Origin: Oncomelania hupensis
Taxonomy: Eukaryota > Mollusca > Gastropoda > Littorinimorpha > Pomatiopsidae
Assembly (NCBI GenBank): GCA_036898135.1
Contig: CM072523.1
Coordinates: forward strand, 33,570,864-33,634,863
Reading direction: 5' to 3'
DNA length: 64,000 nt
The notes beneath the pieces are model-generated. The model worked only from the letters and a program-made list of their open reading frames with translations, had not been told where the DNA came from and ran no database searches. Numbering within the stretch: position 1 is the stretch's first letter; the number at the start of each line of letters is the position of its first letter. Below, one piece after another: positions 32,939 to 46,546 of the stretch. A program made the translations under genes and the position numbers.

Positions 32939-33599
32939 AGAAGAAGAAAAAGAAGAAGGAGGCGAAGAAGGAGGAAGGAATTAGAGAAAGAATGGACATT
33001 TGCAAGTAGAAATTGGCCAGCACATAGAAGGAAGTACAGAAGATCTCTACTGCAAACAAGCCAAAAACTCATTAAATTTTCGCGCACGTAGGCCTACTTA
33101 TTTCAGTCTTTCACGGACAATAGTACTTATTACACCACAGCACCTGCAAGGACGGATTAGGTATGCGGTTTGGCTTCCTTTTTACGATCATGCCGCTGAT
33201 CTGAGGTACTGCAATAAGTGGACTTAACCATGCATAATTTATTGTTGAGTTCTGACTATTGTGGGCTTAGTTAAAATTAGTCTGTTCGTATGTTTCACTA
33301 CGTTCTAGGCAAACAATTGGCTTTTTTTCTAATATATAGCGCACTTACCCACAGCCCACCGAGCTGCTTAAGGCGCCGGTGATTGCCGTTTAGCTTGCGC
33401 AAAAAGATATAGTCCTCTACGGTTCTCTAGTGTGACATAGCGCTGTTACTAGTGCAGCTCAAACAGCTGTTTAACAATTCATATGCAGGATGTTCGGTAC
33501 ACGTTTCTTTGAATTAGTAAGCGTATTTATATCCTTTTGTTATTTTGTTACAGGGTACACGGTTGCGCGCTAAACAAATGTTATGATCTAGATACCTTT

Positions 33600-33748
33600 A
33601 TATACCTGCACCTTGAACTGATATATTCTTAGGAAAAAGGACTATATAAAAACGTATTTTCTTCTTCTTCTTCTTCTTCTTCTTCTTCTTCTTCTTCTTC
33701 TTCTTCTTCTTCTTCTTCTTCTTCTTCTTCTTCTTCTTCTTCTTCTTT
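33600..33748 (+). mobile_element. L2-like LINE 3' terminus with (CTT)n tail
   Basis: AGGAAAAAGGACTATATAAA followed by (CTT)~29, the same arrangement as at 3200-3299. Confidence 0.55.
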
Positions 33749-33831
33749 TTCAAACACAGCGAAAGGAAAACAACTGATGTTTAACTGTCACCCGATAGAT
33801 CCTAAACTTCAATGGGGTTTTGGGCAGAACA

Positions 33832-34150
<319 letters not shown>

Positions 34151-34162
34151 CGTTGTATAACG

Positions 34163-34215
34163 GTTGTATTGTGGTCCTGATTCGGCTCTTAGCAGTCCGC
34201 TGGACCCTATAGCAC

Positions 34216-34247
<32 letters not shown>
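34163..34247 (+). mobile_element. Tail fragment of the LINE/short-element 3' end
   Basis: GTGGTCCTGATTCGGCTC, CAGTCCGCTGGACCCTATAG and GCACTGAATA lead into (TA)14. It is severely 5'-truncated and closest to the LINE tail at 990-1056. Confidence 0.75.
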
Positions 34248-34249
<2 letters not shown>

Positions 34250-34379
34250 GTTGTATTCTGAGGTTTACTTCCAAGAAATCTACCACTGTTCGCATTCTTT
34301 TGAGCGTATTTCTTATCTCGGAATAATGAGTCGACTACTGGTTTCGTTTCCATTTATATACCTAAACACAAGCGCGCTC

Positions 34380-34460
34380 ACACACACATACCCGCACAGA
34401 CACGCGCGCTCGCACCAACACACGCACACACACACACACACATACACACGCACATCAGAA
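34380..34460. repeat. (CA)n-rich tract
   Basis: CACACA/CGCACA simple sequence. Confidence 0.8.
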
Positions 34461-34927
34461 TGGAAATATAACATTAAAAAAAATCAACTCAAAGTTATAC
34501 ACTTTGAGCGAGTATAATAGATTTATTTGTGAACTGGATTGTAGAACACGTTGAGAAAGAGAGATGTGCACTGCGTGTGTATGTGTGTAAGAGAGAGAGA
34601 TGGACAAAAAGAAGGGGTGGGTGGGAGAGAGAGATTGTATGCATGATGTGTAACCATATGGCTCACCTTGTATAAATTGTTACATTTTTTAAATGTTTTA
34701 CTCCGGCATTGTGATCATGCTTTTCGTGTGGACATGTTTATGCGCTTAATAAATGTTCATTCATTTTGATTCATTTACATTTTCTTATGATTGAATTTTT
34801 TACTTCAAAACAAAGTTTATACTCATTCATCCATTTTATTATTCTTTCATCTAGTATAACTTTCATATGCACTTAACAGTAAATAAACTGATAATAGGAT
34901 TAAAGACAAAACAAAAGCGATAGACTA

Positions 34928-34929
34928 TG

Positions 34930-34966
<37 letters not shown>
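34928..34966. repeat. (CA)n microsatellite
   Basis: About 19 pure units. Confidence 0.92.
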
Positions 34967-35384
34967 CAGAGCACAAAACATGATTATCCACAGACACATA
35001 GATAATGCTGAATGAACAATCCCAAAACTAGAAGGTCAAAACCGTCTTGAGGCTTGAAAGAACCGAAGGTCGCACACCATAACACGTCAATTTACCAGCC
35101 TAGCTAACTATGTACAAACCACTACAGGCCGTGTTTTAAAGGAACAGAGAACTCAGCACTAAATTATGGTTTCCTATGAGAACTGTCAACAATAGACTAT
35201 TGTCTTTATATATTTAATAGTGTCATCTTTGTGATTGTCTTTGGTGCTTTTTCATCCTCTCTGTATAGAACTCAAGACTAAATGACTGAAATGTCTTATT
35301 TAAAATATTAACAATGCCATATAGGGACTAATTTGTGTTGCCAACACATCATTTAAGTGCAATTGTGGTGTCATTATTACTGAG

Positions 35385-35635
35385 TTATCATTAATTTAGG
35401 ACTGCGTTATCATTTATTACTGAGTTATCATTTAGCATTGAGTTATCATTTAGCACTGAATTATCATTTTGTACTGAATTATCTTTTTTAAGTTCTGAGT
35501 TTTTATTTAGTACCGAGTTATCATTTAGGACTGAGTTGTCACTTAGTACCGAGTTATTGAGTACTGAGTTATTATTTAGGACTGAGTTATCATGTAGTAC
35601 TGAATTATCATGTAGTATTGAGCTATCAAACAACA
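35385..35635. repeat. 18-bp minisatellite (ACTGAGTTATCATTTAGT)
   Basis: About 14 degenerate copies. The minus strand happens to read a six-residue period LNDNSV. Confidence 0.85.
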
Positions 35636-35639
35636 CAAT

Positions 35640-36640
35640 TCAAAGTCAATCTCGTAAGACACCGTCACAAGCTGTTTTCTTAAAACTTAATAAAAGTCTT
35701 AAGGTACCCACTCACATGCTATAAACTTTGAAACAAAACCCAGAACTCAGTTAGGTTATAAAGGTACTTACATGCTGCTTGTCCTCTTCTTGAACAACCA
35801 ACAGCGAGAGTGATTCTCTAGACGTATTAACGTACGAGTTCCATTCTGCCTTCTTAAAAGTTAATATCATTCTCACTCCCTTAAGCCTCACATGTGATAA
35901 AACGTGATTGCGACATGTACCCAAGTTCCAGTTACTCGCTGTATACACACAGAAAATTTCAAACTTGCCTGTTTATGTGTGTCCTCTTAAACCACACACT
36001 TAAAAGTGTATCATTCTCTTAAGGTACCCCCACTCACATGTGTGCAAAGGTTGACTAAGACATGTACATGATTTAAAGTCGCTCACTGCCTACAGACTAT
36101 TTGACTCAATACACTAACACTTCGGACGTAGAGGTCGAGATTAGACTCATAGGCGCTGGATAAGAGGCATTTCCTTTCTAGAGATATCAACGTGGGGGGC
36201 ACTTGATACTTAGAATTTATATGTTCTGGCTTATGAGGAATCGATATATGGCATTCCTTAGACACGAGTACAGAGATATAATGTATGCATTTTTCCATAA
36301 GCATAGGCCTACGCTAGAAAATATTAATAGTTTGGCCAAAAAGATTCCAAGTTCCTCTAACTTATCAGTACACAAAGTGGAAGATTAGTCTGATAAACAC
36401 CTTAATTAGGCCTTTAGATTCAAAAGTGTCAAAATACTATCATTCAGATGGACAGGCAGTGATTGACATTGTTTGCCTGGGTTTTTTTATTTACAATTTA
36501 AGGCTGGTCAAAAGAATGCAGAAGAGATTACTAGGAAAAGGCCGTTAAGATTACAGGTATCGTGTGGATGTGTGCGTTTGAGTATGATTGCGCTAGAAGG
36601 GTATGCTACTTACATGCTGCGCATCGTCTTGAACAACCAA
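35640..36640. other. Intergenic, partial internal duplication
   Basis: Segments around 35755-35800 and 36605-36645 share TACTTACATGCTGC and GAACAACCAACAG. AAGGTACC..ACTCACATG occurs at 35700 and 36020. This may be an old duplication. No gene is seen. Confidence 0.45.
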
Positions 36641-36649
36641 CAGTTATAG

Positions 36650-36829
36650 TTGTGTGTGTGTGTGTGTGTGTATGTGTGTTTGAAGATTCTTAATTACTAT
36701 TGCATGAAATGTATCTTCCATTGGCATAAGTATTACAGGAAATTTTTGGAAATCTTTGAAGAGAAAGCAATTTTGTTTAAAAAAAATAAAGAGGATACAA
36801 GTTTTATGTGTGCAGCTTATGAAAGGAAT

Positions 36830-36860
<31 letters not shown>

Positions 36861-36870
36861 GTGTGTGTGC
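36650..36870. repeat. Two (GT)n microsatellites
   Basis: Pure GT runs at about 36651-36680 and 36832-36868. Confidence 0.85.
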
Positions 36871-36879
36871 GCGTGCGCG

Positions 36880-37045
36880 TTATCCTATCCTATCCCGTAA
36901 CTCTTTCTCTATCCTCAGCAACCCTTATGGCGTCGCTCAGTGTCAAGCCAGTCCATTCTCGAATGCTGCCCTCCAATTCTCGAATGTTTTCCATTCTCGA
37001 AAGTTGTCCTCCTACCTCTTTCTTTCATGTGCTGTATGTGGACCA
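36880..37045 (-). mobile_element. RTE LINE 3'-end fragment
   Basis: TATCCTATCCTATCCCGTAA followed by antisense RTE C-terminus. The stretch around ATTCTCGAATG is triplicated. Confidence 0.75.
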
Positions 37046-37103
37046 TTATCGACCTCACCTGAACGATGATGCGTACGGTTTTCCTAATGGTATGCGGGAG
37101 TTG

Positions 37104-37621
37104 CAATATGTATTATGCAATATGCACTATATGCAATGCGTATTATGCAATATGCACTATATGCAATATGTATTATGCAATATGCACTATATGCAATGCG
37201 TATTATGCAATATATGCACTATATGCAATGCGTATTATGCAATATGCACTAAATGCAATGCGTATTATGCAATATGCACTATATGCAATGCATATTATGC
37301 AATATGCACTATATGCAATGCGTATTATGCAATATGCACTATATGCAATACGTAATATGCAATATGCACTATATGCACTCTATGCAATATGTATTATGCA
37401 ATATGCACTCTATGCAATGTGTATTATGCAATATGCACTATATGCAATATATATTATGCAATATATATTATGCTACTGTATATGCATTCTATGTGATATA
37501 TATTATGCAATATGCACTATAAGCAATATATATTATGCAATATGCACTCTAAGCAATATATATTATGCAATATGCACTCTAAGCAATATATATATTATGC
37601 AATATGCACTCTATGCAATAT
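37104..37621. repeat. 30-bp minisatellite (GCAATGCGTATTATGCAATA + TGCACTATAT)
   Basis: About 17 units. Because the unit is 30 bp and stop-poor, long frames with a ten-residue period (YYAICTICNA) run through it. They have no other coding signs. Confidence 0.93.
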
Positions 37622-38640
37622 GAGCTTGTTGTCAATACACATATTGCTCGAAGTCATTGAGGTATGACATTCTAAACACGGATGAAGCAACATAACTTTA
37701 AAAGTCAAAACACTTGTGACTTGTGCTTGTCGCTTTATTTTCTTTTTTTTTGTAGGCGTATTGGAACATATTCAAAACGAGGTAATCATGGCTGCTACAA
37801 ATGGCGGGCCACTATAATCTACAAGAACAAAAAGAATATGCTTTGAAGGTTGTAAAGTAAACCGTCATACACTTCGTAGATAAATACTAACTCTTTCAAT
37901 GGGCCAAGATGTTTGAATGTAAAACAAAAACCTTGGTTTAATTTGGAAGGGTTCGGTAGTCCGTGAACCATAATAATTAAATTCTCGATGTACATGAACT
38001 AGACTTCAGCGGAAGAAAAGAAATAAACTCTTTAAAAACTTACGGAATCTAATAACTGGAGACACAGAGAAAAAAACAAACAAACAAACAACAACTAAAT
38101 TTGCTTCTTAAAAGTGCTTCCACAAATCTCAGCAATCCGAACTTCATATTGTAGTTTACCTATACATTACAGTCAGTTCTTTTTCTTCTGTGAAGCGCCT
38201 ATGGCTGTTTGTTCTCTTGCTCTCAATGTTGACACACTGTGAGCCATTTCAGAGTGCCATGGTCTGATAAGCAAGAAGGAAGTGGGCCCGTTCAAGGGAA
38301 GTATGGTCGGCGGGAGAGGGATGGAGGGGAGGGGGGGATAGGTGGAGTCTTTGAATATGCATACAGTACCCGACAACGCCACCCCTTTAACAGGGCCGTG
38401 TGGGAGGTTAGAGGCTCACGAAATTGAGGGTCGGGTACACCATAGCATCCTTTATATCGTTTATATTGTTGTTGTTGTTTTTTTTTTGGTTGTCTTTTTT
38501 TGGGTGTGTGTGGGAAAGCGGGGGGGGGATGGGGGGGCGGGAAGGAAGAGGGGAAGGGGTAGGAAGAGGGGTGGGGGGTAGGAAGGGAGGTTCCAGTTGG
38601 CATGGAGTCATGAGCGACAGAGGATGTAATTGCTAACTAA
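37622..38640. other. Intergenic, nothing recognised
   Basis: AT-rich, then a G-rich run at 38515-38585. No gene is seen. Confidence 0.45.
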
Positions 38641-38799
38641 AATTAACAATCATTGGTGAGTGAAACGTTGTTTGTTATTGCAATGCTCAGGAAGAAGGGA
38701 AGAATTAAGAAAAGGCGGTTGAAGAAGGTGGAGGAGAAGTAAGAGAAGAGTAAGAGTAAGAAAAAAAAACGAAGGAGATAAACAAAGAGGAGGTCCTGG

Positions 38800-38925
38800 A
38801 GGCAAGAAGAAGAAGAAGACCCTCCTCCTCCTCATCATCATTGTCCTCCTCCTCCTCCTCATCATCATTGTCCTCCTCCTCCTCCTCATCATCATCAATG
38901 ATCATCATCACCATCACCATCATCC
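38800..38925. repeat. (AGA)n, (CTC)n and (ATC)n simple sequence
   Basis: A 26-bp unit CCTCCTCCTCCTC plus ATCATCATTG repeats about three times. Confidence 0.8.
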
Positions 38926-39084
38926 TCATACTTGTTTATTATTACTTTAGACTAATTGTTTAACATGCTAATACCACGACGTATTTATGATTTTAGACTT
39001 TATGTCACAAAACAATATTGACTAACCAAAGAAATACACACATACACATACACAACCATCACACACAAACACCCACACCCACAC

Positions 39085-39156
<72 letters not shown>
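39085..39156. repeat. (CA)n microsatellite
   Basis: About 34 pure units. Confidence 0.95.
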
Positions 39157-39173
<17 letters not shown>

Positions 39174-39239
39174 CTGGGTTTTGTTGTTAACTGTAAGGAC
39201 AGTGTGCATCCATAAGCTTATTTCTTAGTCACAAAATAT

Positions 39240-39470
39240 ATATTCTATTTTGTTTTTGTAACCGGGGGTTCGAGTAGTTGGGGTAAAGCCTCAGCCGTCC
39301 CCTGCGTGGGATGTCTTTATTGTAAAGTGACTGGCCGGTGAAGGGCATTCAATTTTCCCACTAGGGTTGTTTCAGCAGATCTTGTATGCGGATCGGGGGT
39401 TGTCCGGTCCTGATTCGGCTCGGAAGAGTCCGCTGGACCTAAAGCAACAATCAATATATATATATATTTG
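39240..39470 (+). mobile_element. Short retroelement copy D, 5'-truncated
   Basis: Starts TATTCTATTTTGTTTTTGTA and ends GGTCCTGATTCGGCTC, GAGTCCGCTGGACCTAAAGC, then a (TA)n tail. It corresponds to the last ~220 bp of copies A and B. Confidence 0.85.
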
Positions 39471-39721
39471 TGCATGCCTAAACTTACAAAATTTATTTGA
39501 AAAGAGAACTCAGATCCAGTGTAAACTTATATAGCCTACACGATTACATATATTCTAATTTGGAGTTTGCTGGCACATTATTTGTGAAAGAGTGAGTATT
39601 CTTGAGGAAAGCATGACCGCCCCAGTGATGCGTCACCCTCAATAAGGGAGAGCAGCAAGAACCAATCTTTACAGCTCTATCATGTATTGATTTTTTTTCC
39701 AGTTGGCCTTGACATAATCAT

Positions 39722-39880
<159 letters not shown>

Positions 39881-39914
39881 CTAAGATGTAGAAGATAGTG
39901 TAGAAGGATCCTGA

Positions 39915-40020
39915 AAAACCTGAACTTCACTGAAGTTTAACGTCCACATCTACCATTGGCGATACGGCAGACGGGGATAACTGTACCAGGAAAGAAGTGG
40001 TACTCTAAGAACCTAAGTCC
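39915..40020 (-). mobile_element. tRNA-derived SINE, copy 3 (3' part)
   Basis: Antisense of the SINE body (GAAGTTTAACGTCCACATCT and GGCGATACGGCAGAC). The tRNA head is missing. Confidence 0.6.
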
Positions 40021-40264
40021 TATGAGTATCAATAGTGAGCATGAGGAAAAGCCGATTACAAAGCAGATAACTGTCATCATGTTGCATCGAAATGTCGCCG
40101 CTTTAGTTTTGTATCACCACTCCCACATATAATAATTATCAGAGTGGAATAATTTAAATAGTATAAAATGCCATTTAAATGAAGTAGGTCTACAGTGTTT
40201 ATATTACTGGAAGCCCGTACGCACGCTTGGAACACACACAAAAACATCAGCGCGCGCAACTCAA

Positions 40265-40290
40265 CATAAACACACACACACACCCCCACC

Positions 40291-40350
<60 letters not shown>
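40265..40350. repeat. (CA)n microsatellite
   Basis: CACACA with a short CCCACC interruption. Confidence 0.92.
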
Positions 40351-40356
<6 letters not shown>

Positions 40357-40458
40357 TATCCTACTTACGTACATATATACAGACGGACAGACACACCTAT
40401 ATCCTAAACACAACTGATATATTTTCCTTAAATATCTCTTTGAACTAAAGTTTCTCTC

Positions 40459-40459
<1 letters not shown>

Positions 40460-40533
<74 letters not shown>
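40460..40533. repeat. (TC)n microsatellite
   Basis: About 34 units. Confidence 0.92.
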
Positions 40534-40534
<1 letters not shown>

Positions 40535-40887
40535 CTCACGCCTAATTAGTTGCTCCCTACCGCATATTTTAATTTCCATTGATTCAAAAGGTCAGAAAAA
40601 ACAAATCTCTGACGATGACACAATGTGGCAGCTTCTATCTAGACACAGAGACAGGCGCACACTCAAAGTAGGCCACAGGCTTAACATGACCATGGTTCTG
40701 TACCTATGCCCATGCAGTCTGACCCTGAATGTAGGGCCGTGGGTCATAAATAATGCTGAACAGAACGAGGTGTCGGGCTGTTCAATAAAATGAACATCTT
40801 CAGCCATCGATGGCAGCTATAAATGCTCCCCAGATACGCTACCTTTCCATCAGACGTTTCCTAGTGGTATATATCTATATGTAGCTC

Positions 40888-42812
40888 TGAACTTTTGGAT
40901 TTGTGTGATAAACGAAGAGAGTTAAAAAAGAAAAAGAACACCTCACAGGGAGCTGATGTCTACCGAAAAATCAACAATGACATCCGAAAAGGCATGCGCA
41001 CAGCAAAGGAGAACTGGATAGAAGATCAATGCCAGGAAATAGAGAACAATCTGAACAAGAACAACAGCAAGAAGGCCTACCAGACTGTGAAGCGGCTGAC
41101 AAGTGTTAAACAGCCCAAAGTCTCCACTATCCAAAGCAAGTCTGGCATTTGCCTTACAGAAGAACAAGAAGTCTTGGACAGATGGACAGAGTACTGCTCT
41201 GACCTTTACAACCATACACCAAATGGAGACCCATCAGTTCTAGCATGTCCCGAGAGCAGAGAAGAAGAAATCCTCCCAATTCTCCGGGAAGAAGTTGAGG
41301 CAGCAGTGCAATCGCTGAAGAAAGGGAAGTCAGCGGGAGTGGACAACATACCAGCGGAACTGCTACAAGCAGGAGGAGAAGCGATGACTGATGCTCTCAC
41401 CATTATCTGTAACAAGATCTGGCAGAGTGGGGAATGGCCTACACCATGGACCCAGTCGCTTGTCATCACTCTTCCCAAAAAAGGTAACCTTCAGGAGTGT
41501 GAAAATTACCGCACCATCAGCCTCATCAGCCATCCCAGCAAGGTCCTCCTGAAAATAATACTCAACAGGTTGAAACCACAAGCTGAACAAATCATAGCTG
41601 AAGAACAAGCAGGATTCAGGGCAGGGCGAAGTACCACTGAACAGATTTTCAACCTCAGAATAATCTGTGAGAAATACCTACAGCACCAACAACATCTATA
41701 TCATGTGTTCATAGACTTCAAGAAGGCATTTGACCGAGTCTGGCATGCAGCTCTATGGGCAACCATGAAAGTGTACAACATCAGCCCTAAAATTATAGAA
41801 GTCATCAAAAGCCTGTATGACAAGGCTACCAGTGCAGTCCTCCATAACAATGTCATCGGGAACTGGTTCAGAACAACAATCGGTGTGCGTCAAGGATGCC
41901 TACTCTCTCCAACACTCTTCAACATCTTCCTAGAGCGCATCATGTCAGATGCTCTTGCAGATCACGAAGGCACAGTCAGCATAGGGGGCAGAGCAATCTC
42001 CAATCTTCGTTTTGCGGATGATATTGATGGATTGGCTGGAGAGGAACAAGAACTTGAACAGCTTGTACAGAGGTTTTGACACCATCTCCAGAGCTTATGG
42101 AATGGAAATAAGTGCAGAGAAGACCAAAATGATGACCAACAACACCAATGGCATCAACACGGACATCAAAGTACAAGGCCAATCCCTCAACACAGTGCAC
42201 AGCTTCAAATATTTAGGAGCCATTGTGTCAGACAATGGGTCTCGACAGGAAGTCCTCTCCAGGATCGCACAAACAACTGCTGCCCTGACAAGGTTGAAGC
42301 CCATTTGGAAAGACAGAACCATCAGTCTACATTCCAAAGTAAGACTGCTGCGCTCTCTGGTCATCTCCATCTTCCTATATGGTTGCGAAGCATGGACCCT
42401 CACAGCAGATCTCCAACGAAGAATACAAAGCATGGAGATGAGGTGCTACAGAAGACTTCTGTGCATTTCCTATACCCAACACATCACCAACGTTGAAGTC
42501 CGACAGACCATCACACAAGCCATTGGACAACACGATGACCTGCTCACAGTGGTGAAGAAACGGAAACTCCGATGGTATGGCCACGTCACCAGATCATCAG
42601 GCCTTGCAAAGACCATTCTGCAAGGCACAGTGCAAGGAGGTAGAAGAAGGGGGAGACCGAAAAAGAGGTGGGAGAACAACTTTCGAGAATGGACTGGTTT
42701 GACACTGAACGAAGCCATGAGGGCTGCTGAGGACAGAGAAAGATGGAGTATGCTGGTTAAGCGATCATCTGTGGTGCCCCTACGACCTTCGGGTTATGGG
42801 ACAGGATAGGGA
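40888..42812 (+). mobile_element. RTE LINE copy 2, 5'-truncated, likely 6-bp target duplication
   Basis: Corresponds to 53269-55200 of the fuller copy. By eye there are about 15 differences in 1.92 kb. TAGCTC occurs at 40882-40887 and again at 42813-42818, a plausible target duplication. The endonuclease is missing. The tail is (GGATA)n-like but short. Confidence 0.9.
40895..42809 (+). pseudogene. RTE polymerase, truncated and frameshifted
   Basis: The first frame, 40895-42079, contains all RT blocks: GKSAGVDNIPAELL, LPKKGNLQECENYRTISL, FIDFKKAFDRVWH, GVRQGCLLSPTLFNI and the catalytic FADDIDGLAG. A single extra T near 42076 (GGTTTTGAC against GGCTTGAC in the other copy) shifts the frame. The remaining C-terminus continues in another frame to 42809. 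The copy is therefore not functional. Confidence 0.92.
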
Positions 42813-42819
42813 TAGCTCA

Positions 42820-44060
42820 ATTCAGTCATTGACAAATGTAACTGTAATATGTCTATATGCTACCAGGGAACTTATAGTAAATTCTCAGAAGCGACAATGC
42901 TAAATGATTTTCCTAAGGCTAGTAGTACTGCTCCGTATTCCATTTGAAGCAATACATAATAATGACAGTTTTCAGTTTAATAAAGTTTAGATTTTCATCT
43001 TTCAGTTACAAAATGTAAAACAAAACCCAAACATTCTATAATGCTATCGTGCTAAACTCTACAGACTTGCCTTTTGCTACACATTCTATACGAAGCACAT
43101 AATTTTGCTGTTCCTGCATATACAATACAATACAATACAAAACAATATAATACAATATAGCACTGCTCCTCCCAGTATAACAATACGATTCGTTACGATA
43201 CGATCCTATCCTATCCTATCCTATCTCATAACTCGGAGGTCGTAGGGGATACGATGCGAAACGATAAAATACAATACAATACAATACAATACAATACAAG
43301 CACAACTCAATGCAACATAACACAGCACTGCATAACCTAACTCCATAGAGTAAAAAAAACCAACAACATGCAACTACGGATTCTAATTTCTAATACTATT
43401 TATTATTAAGATTTTAATTAATTTTCATTTAATAAACATATCATTACGGCACAGCACAGCATCATCCACTTTGATATCTTTTTTTTTCAACATGAATCTA
43501 CGTATTCTAAAACTAATATTAGGATTTTTGAATGATTTTCGTTTTAGGAAAATCAGGTACCATAACAACAAGATCTCCATCAAATAGTATACATTCTGTA
43601 CGAGATTTGTTCTTGAATTAGGTCTGTTACTATAGTAGTCAATCTAACATCATTAAGCAATGGTAAAGCATCCAATACCTAAAAATTCGCTTGCGGCGAC
43701 GAAGGGTTAAAATAACCAACTGAAAGCAATATAGCCTACCTCCTGTAAACATCACATGCATAGCGCGCGGTATAATTAACACAATTTGAGTATGAGAACA
43801 TGGGTGTGTTAAATCTTAACTTGACACACAATAACAAGCGCTGGATTGCAAATGAATGGATTCTTAACCGAAAGCATTACTGCTCATGTCGTGGTTACGG
43901 TTGATGATACCTTTTCATGAGCGCTCGATAGTGTTGGTGGATGACACATGTTTACGTGCTTAATGGTACCTTTAAAAAAAATATTCAGCTTAAACACATC
44001 AAGTGTAACATGAAGAAATATATAAATATTGTAAAAAAAAAATTATAATAACTACATTTC
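42820..44060. other. Intergenic with ACAAT repeats
   Basis: (ACAAT)n-like tracts at 43121-43160 and 43267-43300. A (TCCTA)n with TCATAACTCGGAGGTCGTAG at 43203-43246 is a tiny RTE 3' fragment. No gene is seen. Confidence 0.55.
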
Positions 44061-44102
44061 TGTCAGTCTGTCTGTACTTGTCTGTTTGTCTGACTGTTTG
44101 TC

Positions 44103-44162
<60 letters not shown>

Positions 44163-44164
44163 CT

Positions 44165-44208
<44 letters not shown>

Positions 44209-44401
44209 CTGCATTGTTAATTTGTTAAGGGACAGATTGGAATATTAGGCTTAGCGATTAGTATAATTATAATCTTTATCCATAATAATATTAAAAAAAA
44301 AAAGGGTTCAAAGTTTCTCTCTGGCTCTGTGTCTCTCACTGTCTCTCTCTTTCTCTCTCTCTTTGTCGTTGTCGTCGTCGTCATCATCATCTTCATCATC
44401 A

Positions 44402-44473
<72 letters not shown>

Positions 44474-44529
44474 TGTCTTCTTCCTTCTCTCCCTCTCTCT
44501 CTTCTCTCTCTCTCATCTCTCTCTCTCTC

Positions 44530-44562
<33 letters not shown>

Positions 44563-44660
44563 TTTTTCCTCTCTCTTTCTCTCTCTCCTTCTCTCTCTCT
44601 GTTATTCTCTCCTGTCGTGAAGAAGAAGATCTCTCTATCTCTCTCTCTCTCTCTCTATCT
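44050..44660. repeat. (GTCT)n, (TC)n and (CAT)n microsatellites
   Basis: (GTCT)~11 at 44106-44150, (TC)n to 44205, (CAT)n at 44380-44473, then TC-rich again. Almost no unique sequence. Confidence 0.93.
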
Positions 44661-44672
44661 AGTCGTGAAGAA

Positions 44673-45239
<567 letters not shown>

Positions 45240-45244
45240 CTCTC

Positions 45245-45373
45245 TCTAGAGAGAGTTTTGCGTATTGGTGCTAAGCACCCATTTGTTTATTTCCGGCATT
45301 GTTTCTATGATTATAGTTGTTTTGTGTTTGACCTCTTGGCGAACAGGCTGGAGGCCTCGTCAATAAAATTGTG

Positions 45374-45446
<73 letters not shown>

Positions 45447-45521
45447 AGAGAGTTATTATTATTATTATTAATCAGTTTATAGTCCCCTCTCTTCCCGATA
45501 AGGATTTTCAGAGAGGAGACT

Positions 45522-45588
<67 letters not shown>

Positions 45589-45590
45589 AC
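45245..45590. repeat. (TC)n and (AG)n tracts around short unique pieces
   Basis: A unique piece ending GTCAATAAAATTGTGAATC (a retroelement-like 3' end) runs into (TC)~35 at 45375-45445. Then comes a 46-bp block shared with 60891-60937, then (AG)~30 at 45527-45587. The TC and AG tracts can pair as a hairpin. Confidence 0.85.
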
Positions 45591-45993
45591 CACACTACCG
45601 AAACAGGTCCAGAGAAAAGGGAGGTAATGAACGGATCTATCTCACTCATATAGTACTTACATGAATATTCTAGAAGCAGTAGAACTAGTTTTACATACCT
45701 GTATCAGTCTATGCTTTCTCCTATAGCAATGCCATGAGCGGTGCTTGACATGAAGTAGACAAACTGTCCCAGCCCAGCCGATCACTTTCCACAACGAAGT
45801 CCTCTAATCAATATTGCCCTGCCCCAGAACCAAGTCTAAAAGGTAGGCCTCTTTCAGGTGAATTATTTTGTTATACTGATGCGGGTCAATATTGCCACGA
45901 ACGACAACCCATTAAAGGAAATTGACGATGACCGCGTAGTCTTGCGGTTACATCCCTGATAGAAAGAGATTTAAGGCGAAATCTTGCGTTCCT

Positions 45994-46068
<75 letters not shown>

Positions 46069-46455
46069 TTTTAAAATTCAAGTAATTAATTAATTTTAAA
46101 AAAAGTATTACACTGGTTCTATATAGCCTGAGCTGGCTTGTAATTCATGACGAAGCATTTTAGCGACATACATACATAGATAAACTTTTAATCTGGTGTG
46201 TTTAATCTATTCTTATGTCGGGTCTAATAGCAACACAAGGGAAACAATCGTTTTATGAGACGTAATGTGACAGTTACGCGGCACAATTACTTCCCTTGCT
46301 CTATGAAGCCTTTCTTTCTTTTGCATTTATTTGCACCACACCCACAAAACAAACGCACATACACACACAACCGTGTAGCAACGCCGTTGTGATGGCTTTC
46401 ATGAAACTCTACATACGTTACTTTGACATTTTTACAAATGTGTCCAGTTTTTGAA
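45591..46455. other. Intergenic with (AAT)n
   Basis: (AAT)~24 at 45995-46066, otherwise nothing recognised. Confidence 0.6.
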
Positions 46456-46456
46456 G

Positions 46457-46546
46457 CCAACCCTAACCCTAACTCTAACCCTAACCCAAATCCTAACCCT
46501 AACTATAACCCTAACCGTAAGCCTAACACAGCCCTAACCCTAACGA
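46457..46546. repeat. Interstitial telomere-like (CCCTAA)n block
   Basis: About 90 bp of CCCTAA with variants (CTCTAA, CCGTAA, TATAAC). Confidence 0.88.

Noticed and set aside
37104..37621. Possible CRISPR-like array, because of regular spacing
   Set aside because: Units are contiguous with no unique spacers, and the host is eukaryotic.
36756..37623. 199- and 185-codon frames with period YYAICTICNA
   Set aside because: They arise from the 30-bp minisatellite and differ only by frame. No start context, splice sites or unique domain.
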